This document shows, piece after piece, positions 19,682 to 27,423 of a stretch of DNA of 64,000 nucleotides. The stretch's first letter is position 1. Every line of letters begins with the position of its first letter. The DNA comes from Clostridium sp. (GTDB lineage: Bacteria > Bacillota > Clostridia > Clostridiales > Clostridiaceae). The notes beneath the pieces are model-generated. The model ran no database searches, had not been told where the DNA came from, and saw nothing but the letters and a program-made list of their open reading frames with translations. The position numbers were made by a program, and so were the translations under genes. The DNA is taken from the NCBI RefSeq assembly GCF_022482905.1, contig NZ_JAKVOI010000001.1:993958-1057957 (forward strand), in the 5' to 3' direction.

Positions 19682-19709
19682 CCATATTGAAAACGTTTTT
19701 TCAATATGG
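19682..19709. promoter_or_regulatory. Candidate AcoR enhancer (upstream activating dyad)
   Basis: A perfect 12-base inverted repeat, CCATATTGAAAA / TTTTCAATATGG, with a CGTT centre. It lies about 70 bases upstream of the -24 element, a fitting distance for a sigma-54 activator site. No T tract follows the right arm, so it is less like a terminator than its neighbours. Binding by AcoR is inferred. Confidence 0.6.
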
Positions 19710-19736
19710 TATCCCAAAATAGAAAATTTAATCCCC

Positions 19737-19761
19737 AAAAGGCCATTTAAGGGCCTTTTTT
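19737..19761 (+). terminator. Second hairpin terminator before the aco promoter
   Basis: AAAAGGCC (19737-19744) pairs with GGCCTTTT (19752-19759), with T continuing to 19761. It sits three bases before the -24 element and would insulate it from acoR read-through. Confidence 0.75.
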
Positions 19762-19763
19762 GA

Positions 19764-19780
19764 TTGGCATGAATATTGCT
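19764..19780 (+). promoter_or_regulatory. Sigma-54 (-24/-12) promoter of acoABCL
   Basis: TTGGCATGAATATTGCT has GG and GC exactly 10 bases apart, matching TGGCAC-N5-TTGC with one change (CAT for CAC). It lies about 50 bases before acoA and directly downstream of the sigma-54 activator gene. Confidence 0.88.
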
Positions 19781-19828
19781 CAATATATAGGTGTAAATAA
19801 AAATAAATATTGATCAGGGGTGATTGTT

Positions 19829-20830
19829 TTGGAACAGTTAAAAGAAGGGAATATTATAGAAGCTGCTACTCTGCTGGATATCTACAGCAAGATGCTTAAG
19901 ATAAGGGCATTCGAAAATATGGCGAAGGATAGTTTTGCAGAAGGAAAAATTCCTGGTTTTGTTCATCTGTATATAGGTGAGGAAGCTGTAGCTTCTGGAG
20001 TTTGTGAAAATCTTACGGATTCAGATTATATAACAAGTACTCACAGGGGACATGGTCACATAATTGCCAAGGGCGGGGAGTTAAAATATATGACTGCGGA
20101 ACTTTTCGGAAGGTCTACAGGATACTGCAAGGGAAAAGGCGGATCAATGCACATTGCAGATGCAACAAAAGGTATACTTGGAGCAAATGGTATAGTAGGT
20201 GCAGGGCATGATATAGCCCTTGGAGCGGGGATGAGTGCCCAGTACAGGGGAACGGACCAGGTATGCGTATGCTTTTTCGGAGATGCATCCACAAATCAGG
20301 GCACTTTCCATGAATCCTTGAATCTGGCCAGTGTTTGGAAGCTTCCTATTGTATATGTATGTGAAAACAATGGATATGGAATATCCGTAAGCCAGAAAAG
20401 GCATCAGAATATAAAAAATGTAGCTGACAGGGCAAAGGCCTATGGCATACCCGGGGTTGTAGTTGATGGAAATGATCCGATTGCGGTGTACAAAGCTTCA
20501 AGGGAAGCTGTGGAAAGAGCCAGAGCCGGGAAAGGACCTACTCTTATAGAATGCAAGACCTACAGGCAGAGAGGACATTTTGAAGGAGATCCTGCTCCAT
20601 ACAAACCTAAAGAAGAGCAGGAAGCATGGATAAAGAAGGACCCTATTCCAATATTTGAAAAATATCTTCTGGACAACAAGATTATTGATGAAAATGGCTT
20701 GAAGGATATAAAAGAAACTGTGGACAATGAGATAAAGGAAGCTGTTGATTTTGCCATGAAAAGTCCTGAGCCGGAATTGGATTCAGTATTTGAAGACGTA
20801 TACACCGATATTAAAGAGGGGGTTGATTAA
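19829..20830 (+). CDS. acoA: Acetoin dehydrogenase E1 alpha (TPP-dependent)
   Basis: 333 residues of the PDH/acetoin E1-alpha family. The thiamine diphosphate/Mg motif is GDASTNQGTFHESLN...ENNGYGIS, starting near residue 151. THRGHGH and KGKGGSMH are characteristic segments, and the C-terminal YRQRGHFEGDP segment matches the phosphorylation-loop region. With AcoB it cleaves acetoin, passing the acetyl unit to lipoyl-E2 and releasing acetaldehyde. TTG at 19829 is preferred (AGGGGTG ends 6 bases upstream); GTG at 19820 lies inside that site. First gene of acoABCL. Confidence 0.9.
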   Translation: MEQLKEGNIIEAATLLDIYSKMLKIRAFENMAKDSFAEGKIPGFVHLYIGEEAVASGVCENLTDSDYITSTHRGHGHIIAKGGELKYMTAELFGRSTGYCKGKGGSMHIADATKGILGANGIVGAGHDIALGAGMSAQYRGTDQVCVCFFGDASTNQGTFHESLNLASVWKLPIVYVCENNGYGISVSQKRHQNIKNVADRAKAYGIPGVVVDGNDPIAVYKASREAVERARAGKGPTLIECKTYRQRGHFEGDPAPYKPKEEQEAWIKKDPIPIFEKYLLDNKIIDENGLKDIKETVDNEIKEAVDFAMKSPEPELDSVFEDVYTDIKEGVD

Positions 20831-20831
20831 T

Positions 20832-21803
20832 ATGAAAAAAATAACTTATTCCCAGGCCATAAAGGATGCCATGTCAGCTAAAATGCGGGAGGACAAGAAT
20901 GTACTGCTCTTTGGCGAAGACGTGGGGCCCTTTGGAGGATGCTTTGGTGTAAGTAAAGGAATGCACGATGAATTCGGAGAGATGAGGGTGAGAGATACTC
21001 CTATTTCAGAGGGTGCCATTGTAGGGTGTGCTATTGGAGCAGCGGCAACTGGACTCAAACCTATTGCAGAATTGATGTTTATAGATTTCCTTACTGTAGG
21101 AATGGATATGCTTGTAAACCAGGCGGCAAAAATGAGATATATGTTTGGTGGAAAAATAAAACTGCCCATGGTGGTAAGAGTACCATGCGGTGCCGGAACT
21201 CAGGCGGCTGCACAGCATTCACAGTCACTGGAAGCCTGGGTTACACATGTGCCCGGACTCAAAGTGGTCTATCCTTCAACTGCAAAGGATGCCTATGGAC
21301 TTATGCTGACTGCAATAGAAGATGAAAACCCTGTAATATTTATAGAACACAAGGTTCTCTATGCTAAGAAGGGTGAAATTGATGAAAACCCTGTACCTAT
21401 ACCATTTGGACGTGCTGATGTAAAGAGAGAGGGAAAGGATGTTACAATAATTGCAACTGGAAGAATGGTGCATGAGGCACTGTCTGCTGCGGATAAGCTT
21501 TCAAAGGAAGGTATAGAGGCTGAAGTGATAGACCCGAGATCACTATATCCTTTTGACAGGGAAACTGTATTTGACTCAATAAAAAAGACCAACAGGGCGG
21601 TTGTTGTTACTGAGGAAACTAAAAGAGGAGGATACGGGGGAGAAATTTCGGCGGTCATAAGCGAAGAAATATTTGACTATCTGGATGCACCTGTAGTGAG
21701 AATAGGAAGTTTTGATGTTCCCATACCTTTCTCACCTAAACTTGAAAGCTATATAATCCCCAATGCTGGTAAAATAGTCGAAGCTGTCAAAAAAACGTTT
21801 TAA
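20832..21803 (+). CDS. acoB: Acetoin dehydrogenase E1 beta
   Basis: 323 residues of the E1-beta transketolase-like family (FGEDVGPFGGCFGVSKGM, EGAIVGCAIGAA, RVPCGAGTQAAAQHSQSLEAW). It forms the alpha2-beta2 E1 with AcoA; the AQHSQSLE segment holds the active-site His. The ATG is at 20832, one base after the acoA stop. A long in-frame extension upstream lies inside acoA and is not used. Confidence 0.93.
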   Translation: MKKITYSQAIKDAMSAKMREDKNVLLFGEDVGPFGGCFGVSKGMHDEFGEMRVRDTPISEGAIVGCAIGAAATGLKPIAELMFIDFLTVGMDMLVNQAAKMRYMFGGKIKLPMVVRVPCGAGTQAAAQHSQSLEAWVTHVPGLKVVYPSTAKDAYGLMLTAIEDENPVIFIEHKVLYAKKGEIDENPVPIPFGRADVKREGKDVTIIATGRMVHEALSAADKLSKEGIEAEVIDPRSLYPFDRETVFDSIKKTNRAVVVTEETKRGGYGGEISAVISEEIFDYLDAPVVRIGSFDVPIPFSPKLESYIIPNAGKIVEAVKKTF

Positions 21804-21830
21804 AATATTATGGATCTGGGAGGTGATTTG

Positions 21831-22060
21831 ATGAGCTGTATAGAAGTAATGCCGAAGCTTGGCTTGACCATGACAGAAGGTGAAATAGAAGCCTGGCATA
21901 AAAAAGAAGGTGATGAAGTCAAAAAAGGGGAAATCCTGTTTGATGTAACCACCGACAAACTTACCAACGAAGTTGAGGCTAAGGAGAGCGGCGTACTCAG
22001 GAAAATACTTGTAGAAGAGGGGGAGTCCGCAAATTGTCTTGCCCCGGTGGCTATAATTGC
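21831..22060 (+). repeat. Direct repeat copy 1: lipoyl-domain DNA of acoC
   Basis: The stretch matches 23199-23428 with about 15 differences by hand count, nearly all synonymous. The preceding GATCTGGGAGG leader is also shared (ATCTGGGAGGTGATTT versus ATCTGGGAGGGATTTT). Homology fades sharply after the ATAATTGCAG segment, at the domain boundary. Confidence 0.9.
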
Positions 22061-23174
22061 AGATGAAGGAGAGGATATTTCACATCTGCTTGGAGAGTTT
22101 GGAAAAGTCATTCCTGTAGAAATGCATGTAAGCGGAGATGAAAATGAACAGCATTTGAAAAGGAGCATTCCTGTAAAAAGAGAGGGCAGGATAAGAATAT
22201 CGCCCCTTGCCAGAAAAATTGCAATACAAAATGGAGTGGACTATGAAGCAATGACCGGCACAGGTCCACTTGGAAGAATAATAAGGAAAGATGTGGAAGG
22301 ATATATTGAAAACAATAGAATAAAGGTGTCACCAGCTGCCTCAAAGCTTGCCCAAAAACTAAATGTGGATTTAAATAGTATAAAGAAACAGGGAAGAATA
22401 ATGAAGGAGGACGTACTGAAGGCTGCAGGGAAAATTGAGACAGTTGCAAAAACACCTGAGGAGAAGCTTGAACGTAAATCACAGACAGAAGTTGAGAGCC
22501 GTGATGAAAAGGTAATAGACATGTCACCTATGAGAAAGGTGATTGCTGCAAGAATGAGTGAAAGCACTAAGATATCACCTACTGTGACCTATGATATTAC
22601 TGTTGATGTTTCAGAACTCAAGAGGTTCAAAGATCGGTTGAAGGATACCATTAAAATAACCTATACTGATTTCCTAATAAAAATGGTTTCCACTGCGTTG
22701 AAACAGTTCCCGCTTGTAAACTGTTCCGTATCCGGAAATAAATTTATACTGAAAAACTATGTGAATATGGGAATAGCTGTTGCACTGGATGAAGGATTGA
22801 TAGTTCCTGTAGTGAAGGATTCGGATATAAAGGGTCTTAAAGAGATAACACTTCAACTTGGAGAACTTGTCAGGAAGGCAAAGGAAAACCGTTTAAGTCC
22901 TGATGATATGACAGGAGGCACTTTTACTATAACAAATCTTGGAATGTTTGGCATAGATAGTTTTTCTCCTATTATAAATCAGCCAGAGGTTGCTATTCTC
23001 GGTGTCAATAGAATAGTGGAAACTCCTGTAGCAGAGGATGGAAAAATAGTTGTAAAACCTCTTCTCAAGCTGTCTCTTACAGCAGACCACAGGGCTATAG
23101 ACGGTGCTTATGCGGCCAGGTTCCTGAAAAAAATTAAAGAATATATGGAAAAACCTGAATTGATGCTTTTATAA
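21831..23174 (+). CDS. acoC: Acetoin dehydrogenase E2, dihydrolipoamide acetyltransferase
   Basis: 447 residues. The N-terminal lipoyl domain has Lys43 in TTDKLTNE. Two peripheral-subunit-binding-like segments follow, at about 122-159 (RISPLARKIA...GPLGRIIRKDV) and 165-200 (KVSPAASKLA...GRIMKEDVL). The catalytic acyltransferase domain from about 225 carries ADHRAIDGA with the catalytic His. It transfers the acetyl group to CoA. GGGAGGTG precedes the ATG. Two binding segments in tandem are more than the usual one. The first 230 bases almost repeat the start of acoL. Confidence 0.93.
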   Translation: MSCIEVMPKLGLTMTEGEIEAWHKKEGDEVKKGEILFDVTTDKLTNEVEAKESGVLRKILVEEGESANCLAPVAIIADEGEDISHLLGEFGKVIPVEMHVSGDENEQHLKRSIPVKREGRIRISPLARKIAIQNGVDYEAMTGTGPLGRIIRKDVEGYIENNRIKVSPAASKLAQKLNVDLNSIKKQGRIMKEDVLKAAGKIETVAKTPEEKLERKSQTEVESRDEKVIDMSPMRKVIAARMSESTKISPTVTYDITVDVSELKRFKDRLKDTIKITYTDFLIKMVSTALKQFPLVNCSVSGNKFILKNYVNMGIAVALDEGLIVPVVKDSDIKGLKEITLQLGELVRKAKENRLSPDDMTGGTFTITNLGMFGIDSFSPIINQPEVAILGVNRIVETPVAEDGKIVVKPLLKLSLTADHRAIDGAYAARFLKKIKEYMEKPELMLL

Positions 23175-23198
23175 AATTTGATCTGGGAGGGATTTTTA

Positions 23199-23428
23199 AT
23201 GAGCTGCATAGAGGTAATGCCAAAGCTGGGTTTGACAATGACAGAAGGTGAAATAGAAACCTGGCACAAAAAAGAAGGAGATGAAGTCAAAAAAGGGGAA
23301 ATCCTATTTGATGTAACCACTGACAAACTTACCAATGAAGTTGAGGCTAAGGAGAGCGGCGTACTCAGAAAAATACTTGTAGAAGAGGGAGAGTCCGCAA
23401 ATTGCCTTGCCCCGGTGGCTATAATTGC
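23199..23428 (+). repeat. Direct repeat copy 2: lipoyl-domain DNA of acoL
   Basis: Partner of 21831-22060. The encoded domains differ at one residue (Ala21 versus Thr21) before the repeat ends. Confidence 0.9.
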
Positions 23429-24929
23429 AGGTAGAGATGAAGATATTTCAAATCTTCTGGGAGAATGCAATGAAAAAACTGGCAAGAAGTCGGAGATTGA
23501 ACAAAGCGGTGAAGGAAAGCAGAACAGCCATGGTGCTGTATGCAAAAAGGTAGTTGTAATAGGAGGCGGACCTGGAGGTTATATAGCTGCGATACGTGCA
23601 GCGCAGCTTGGAAACAAGGTAACTCTTGTTGAAAAGGAGAAGCTTGGAGGAACCTGCCTGAATGTAGGCTGCATACCAACAAAAGCACTGCTTAAATCAG
23701 CAGAACTGTTCAGTGAAATTAAAAACAGCAGCCAATTTGGGATTGAAGTGAAGTCCGCAAGCATAAACTGGAACAGAGTCCAGAATAGAAAGGCAAAAAT
23801 AGTTAAAAGACTTGTTTCAGGTGTAAAAGGTCTTCTGGCTGCAAACAAAGTAAACGTAATTGAAGGGACTGCCGCCTTTGAATCTCAGAATTCCGTTTCA
23901 ATCGTAAAAAGAGATGGCAGTATGGAGAATATTGATTTTGACGATGCAATAATTTCGACGGGTTCAGTGCCTTTCATACCAACCATACCAGGTGTTGAGC
24001 TGGATGGAGTAGTGGACAGTACGGGAGCTTTGAATCTGGAATCAATACCGGAATCAATTGCAATTATAGGTGGCGGGGTGATAGGAATCGAATTTGCAAC
24101 TCTGTTCAGTTCTCTTGGAAGCAAGGTAACTATTCTGGAAATGCTGCCTTTTATACTTCCACCTATAGACAGGCAGATATCGGATATAATCTCGAAAAAA
24201 CTGTCGGCTGAAGGTGTCAGCATAAATACAGGGTGCAGAGTGACCGGAATAAAAAATATCGGTGAAAATCTTGAAGTTGGTTTTATGAGAGAAAATGAAA
24301 ACTTGAGTGTTGAAGCAGACAAGGTACTGGTAGCTATTGGAAGACGTTCTAATTTAGAAGGACTGGGAGCAGAGAAAATTGGAATCAAAACTGAAAAAGG
24401 GCATATATGTGTGGATGATCAGATGAGGACAAACCTTGGAAATATATATGCGATAGGAGACTGTACAGGTAAAAATATGCTTGCCCATGTTGCTTCGGAG
24501 CAGGGAGTTGTGGCTGCGGAGAATGTATCCGGGAAAACTGTATCAATGGATTATAAAACCGTACCTGCCTGCGTGTATACAAAACCTGAAATAGCCTCCG
24601 TTGGAATCACAGAGGAAAAGGCGAAGGAAAAGGGAATAGACTACAGGGTGGGTATTTTCCCTATGTCCGCCAACGGAAAGGCGATGATATCAGGTGATAC
24701 CGGTGGAATCATAAAAATAATTGCAGATAAGGAAACCAAGGAGATACTCGGCGTTCATATTGCTTCACCCAGAGCTACGGATCTCATAACTGAAGGAGCC
24801 CTTGCACTAAGACTTGAAGCCACTGCGGATGAAATAATCACTACCATACATGCACATCCAACGGTGGGAGAAGCCATAAAGGAAGCTGTACTTGCACTGG
24901 AAAAGCGATCACTCAATATGGTAAATTAA
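23199..24929 (+). CDS. acoL: Acetoin dehydrogenase E3, dihydrolipoamide dehydrogenase with N-terminal lipoyl domain
   Basis: 576 residues. The lipoyl domain is at 1-78 (Lys43), with a linker to about 110. The flavin disulfide reductase has FAD motif GGGPGGYIA, redox pair Cys153/Cys158 (GGTCLNVGCIP), NAD motif GGGVIGIEFA and C-terminal active-site HAHPTVGEA. It reoxidises dihydrolipoamide with NAD+. The lipoyl domain differs from that of acoC by one residue over about 77. GGGAGGG precedes the ATG. It is last in the operon, with a terminator at 24947. Confidence 0.94.
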   Translation: MSCIEVMPKLGLTMTEGEIETWHKKEGDEVKKGEILFDVTTDKLTNEVEAKESGVLRKILVEEGESANCLAPVAIIAGRDEDISNLLGECNEKTGKKSEIEQSGEGKQNSHGAVCKKVVVIGGGPGGYIAAIRAAQLGNKVTLVEKEKLGGTCLNVGCIPTKALLKSAELFSEIKNSSQFGIEVKSASINWNRVQNRKAKIVKRLVSGVKGLLAANKVNVIEGTAAFESQNSVSIVKRDGSMENIDFDDAIISTGSVPFIPTIPGVELDGVVDSTGALNLESIPESIAIIGGGVIGIEFATLFSSLGSKVTILEMLPFILPPIDRQISDIISKKLSAEGVSINTGCRVTGIKNIGENLEVGFMRENENLSVEADKVLVAIGRRSNLEGLGAEKIGIKTEKGHICVDDQMRTNLGNIYAIGDCTGKNMLAHVASEQGVVAAENVSGKTVSMDYKTVPACVYTKPEIASVGITEEKAKEKGIDYRVGIFPMSANGKAMISGDTGGIIKIIADKETKEILGVHIASPRATDLITEGALALRLEATADEIITTIHAHPTVGEAIKEAVLALEKRSLNMVN

Positions 24930-24946
24930 ATTTATATTTAAATTTA

Positions 24947-24990
24947 AAATTATAAGCCTCAATGAAATCCTGTGGGGCTTATAATTTTTT
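24947..24990 (+). terminator. Terminator of the aco operon
   Basis: AAATTATAAGCC (24947-24958) pairs perfectly with GGCTTATAATTT (24976-24987), followed by T to 24990. It lies 17 bases after acoL. Confidence 0.9.
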
Positions 24991-25062
24991 ACAAATTGAA
25001 TCAAATTAGGTTATAATATAAACATATAATATTATTAGTATTTGAAGGGAAGTCTGGATATA

Positions 25063-26046
25063 ATGGGTATATTTGTCTATAGCTACAGAAAAGATGAAGA
25101 AGAATATTTTACAAAGTTCAGTAAAAAGTACAATGTTGAAATAAAATTCTGCAAAGACGCACCAGATATGGACAATGCAGATCTTGCACGTGGATTTGAG
25201 TGCATCAGTGTTATCTCAAGTCCCATTCCAGGGGAAGTAATTGAAAAGTTGAACAATGCAGGAGTAAAATTCATATCAACAAGAACCATAGGATATGACC
25301 ACATAGATATGCAGAAGGTAAAAGAACTGGGAATGAGGGCTGGAAATGTAACCTATTCTCCAGAAAGTGTAGCCGACTATGCAATAATGCTGATGCTTAT
25401 GACTCTTAGGAAAATCAAACTAATAATGGGAAGAAGCAGTGTTCAGGATTATTCCCTGAAGGGCTTTCAGGGAAGGGAAATAGGTAATATGACCGTAGGT
25501 GTAATTGGTACGGGAAAAATCGGAAGAACGTTAATAAGGCATTTAAGCGGATTTGGATGCAGATTTATGGCCCATGATCTGTATGAAAATGATGAAGTTA
25601 AAAAATATGCACAATATGTTCCACTTGAAGAGCTGTTTAAAAACAGTGATATTATTACTCTTCATGCGCCTGCAGCAGAAAATAACCATCATATGATAAA
25701 CAGAGAGTCTATTTGTCTGATGAAAAAAAATGTGATTATCATAAATACTGCAAGGGGTTCGCTTGTTGATACCAATGCTCTTATAGACGGGATCAGGCAG
25801 AAAAAAATAGGAGGAGCGGCACTGGATGTTATTGAAGGTGAAGAAAATATTTACTACAGCGACTTGAAAGGTGAGATTGTAGATAATAGAGCACTTGCAG
25901 TCCTGCAGTCAATGCCAAATGTGATTGTTACACCCCATACTGCCTTTTATACGGATCAGGCTGTATCGGATATGGTGGAACATTCAATTTTAAGCTGTAT
26001 TTTTTTTATGGAGGGAAAAGAAAATCCATGGGAAATTTCTAGGTGA
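25063..26046 (+). CDS. D-2-hydroxyacid dehydrogenase (D-lactate dehydrogenase/VanH-like)
   Basis: 327 residues of the D-isomer-specific NAD-dependent family. The NAD motif is GVIGTGKIGRTLI; STRTIGYDHID and NTARGSLVDT carry the substrate/NAD contacts (catalytic Arg in the latter stretch); ALDVIEGEE holds the Glu and TPHTAFYT the catalytic His. It likely reduces pyruvate or a related 2-oxoacid to the D-hydroxyacid. The ATG at 25063 with GAAGGGA upstream is chosen over a TTG at 25042, which lacks a ribosome site. It is monocistronic between the aco terminator and a chemoreceptor. Confidence 0.88.
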   Translation: MGIFVYSYRKDEEEYFTKFSKKYNVEIKFCKDAPDMDNADLARGFECISVISSPIPGEVIEKLNNAGVKFISTRTIGYDHIDMQKVKELGMRAGNVTYSPESVADYAIMLMLMTLRKIKLIMGRSSVQDYSLKGFQGREIGNMTVGVIGTGKIGRTLIRHLSGFGCRFMAHDLYENDEVKKYAQYVPLEELFKNSDIITLHAPAAENNHHMINRESICLMKKNVIIINTARGSLVDTNALIDGIRQKKIGGAALDVIEGEENIYYSDLKGEIVDNRALAVLQSMPNVIVTPHTAFYTDQAVSDMVEHSILSCIFFMEGKENPWEISR

Positions 26047-26115
26047 AAGATATAAAGGTTTTGCCTAATGTTGACGATAATTAGTCAGCTTATAGTTTAA
26101 AGGAGTGGATTTAAG

Positions 26116-27276
26116 ATGAATTTAACGAAAAAAGCAGTGATATCTATTTTTTTGATTGTCATGATACCTCTGGCAATTTTCTCGGCAGCTGTATTTAATC
26201 AAGTTTCAGTATCTATAATTTCAATAATGCTTGCAATAGGAATTGTTTTCAGTATAATAGGATCTGTTTTGTTTTCAAAGAAATTTTTACCGTCAAATAC
26301 GGTACAGGAAAATTTGGATGAAGACACATCTACCCATTTGGAAGATTTGAGAGATGAGTGGACTTCGTTGGTAAACAGAATAGGCGAAGAAATAAGCAGT
26401 GTGAAGACTTTTATGATTGAGCTGGAAAAGAATCTGAATGAATCCACAGGAGCAATAGAAAACGTATCTGCAAGTTTGGAGGAAAATTCAGCATCTGCAG
26501 AAGAAATAGCAGCATCTTCGGGTGAAATGGGCAATGCCGTGAAAGATATAGCAAACAAGGCGGGAGAAGGTGCAAAATTTGCAGAGGAATTTTCCGAGGA
26601 GGGAAAGAAACTCCAGAAATCAACCAAGGAATCCCGTGACAGATCAACTCAGATTTATACAAAGATAAGGCAGGATATAGAAAGTGCAATAGAAGACAGT
26701 AAATCCGTAAATGAAATAAACAAGCTTACGGAAGCAATAATTGATATAACTGAACAGACAAATCTGCTGGCCTTGAATGCATCCATAGAGGCTGCAAGGG
26801 CAGGAGAAGCTGGAAGGGGATTTTCAGTAGTTGCGGATGAAGTAAAGGAACTGGCAAAACAGTCCGGAGAAACTGCGGGAAATATAAAGACAATAGTCGA
26901 TTCGGTAGTAGACTCTGTAAAAAGGCTGGTGGATGGTTCACAAAGTGCATTGAGTTACATAGCTACGGAAGTTACACAGGATTATGATAAATTCGAGGGT
27001 GCTTCATCAAAGTATATGGAGGATGCCGGTACAATAAATGAATTTATGAACAACTTCAGTGCTTCATCCCAGGAATTGAAGTCATTTATTGATGGAATAG
27101 TAAAAGTTATAAATGAAATGGCACAAACCTTTACGGACAGTGCAGGCAATATGCAGGGAATATCTGAAAAAAACAGCAAATTACTTGACAGTTTGAATAA
27201 TATCAAAAATGAGCTTGATGAAATGAGCAAGACAGGAGAGAAAATTTCACAAATTACAGAAAAAGCCGCTGAATAG
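26116..27276 (+). CDS. Chemoreceptor without extracytoplasmic sensor domain
   Basis: 386 residues. Two closely spaced hydrophobic helices (about 7-29 and 34-54) leave almost no external loop, then an MCP signalling domain with hairpin [21 protein letters not shown] near 215-235. No HAMP is evident. Receptors of this kind sense cytoplasmic or membrane-linked signals, or act as accessory members of arrays. It is similar in plan to the receptor at 44716. AAAGGAGTGG precedes the ATG. Confidence 0.88.
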   Translation: MNLTKKAVISIFLIVMIPLAIFSAAVFNQVSVSIISIMLAIGIVFSIIGSVLFSKKFLPSNTVQENLDEDTSTHLEDLRDEWTSLVNRIGEEISSVKTFMIELEKNLNESTGAIENVSASLEENSASAEEIAASSGEMGNAVKDIANKAGEGAKFAEEFSEEGKKLQKSTKESRDRSTQIYTKIRQDIESAIEDSKSVNEINKLTEAIIDITEQTNLLALNASIEAARAGEAGRGFSVVADEVKELAKQSGETAGNIKTIVDSVVDSVKRLVDGSQSALSYIATEVTQDYDKFEGASSKYMEDAGTINEFMNNFSASSQELKSFIDGIVKVINEMAQTFTDSAGNMQGISEKNSKLLDSLNNIKNELDEMSKTGEKISQITEKAAE

Positions 27277-27278
27277 TC

Positions 27279-27337
27279 TTGACAAAGATGAAATAATTGC
27301 TAAAATAAAATTAGCACTCAATTATGTGAAGTGCTAA
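27279..27337 (+). promoter_or_regulatory. htpG promoter with CIRCE operator (HrcA site)
   Basis: TTGACA (27279-27284), 16 bases, TAAAAT (27301-27306), then TTAGCACTC-N9-AAGTGCTAA at 27311-27337. The CIRCE consensus is TTAGCACTC-N9-GAGTGCTAA, so there is one mismatch. The dyad covers the expected start site, as at other HrcA-repressed genes. Confidence 0.92.
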
Positions 27338-27356
27338 CAGAGATGTGATAATAAAT

Positions 27357-27400
27357 AAACCATGCTGACCTAAAAAGACAAGCGTGGTTTTATTATATTT
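27357..27400 (+). promoter_or_regulatory. Leader hairpin between CIRCE and htpG
   Basis: A ten-base stem (27357-27366 with 27381-27390, one G-U pair) around a 14-base loop, followed by TATTATATTT. It resembles a weak terminator placed inside the htpG leader, after the CIRCE promoter and before the ribosome site. It may alternatively terminate read-through from the chemoreceptor gene. Confidence 0.5.
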
Positions 27401-27423
27401 CTATATTGAAAGGAAATGATAGA

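Noticed and set aside
19682-19709. The 12-base dyad as a terminator of acoR
   Set aside because: There is no T tract after the right arm, and another hairpin with TTTT already follows the stop codon.
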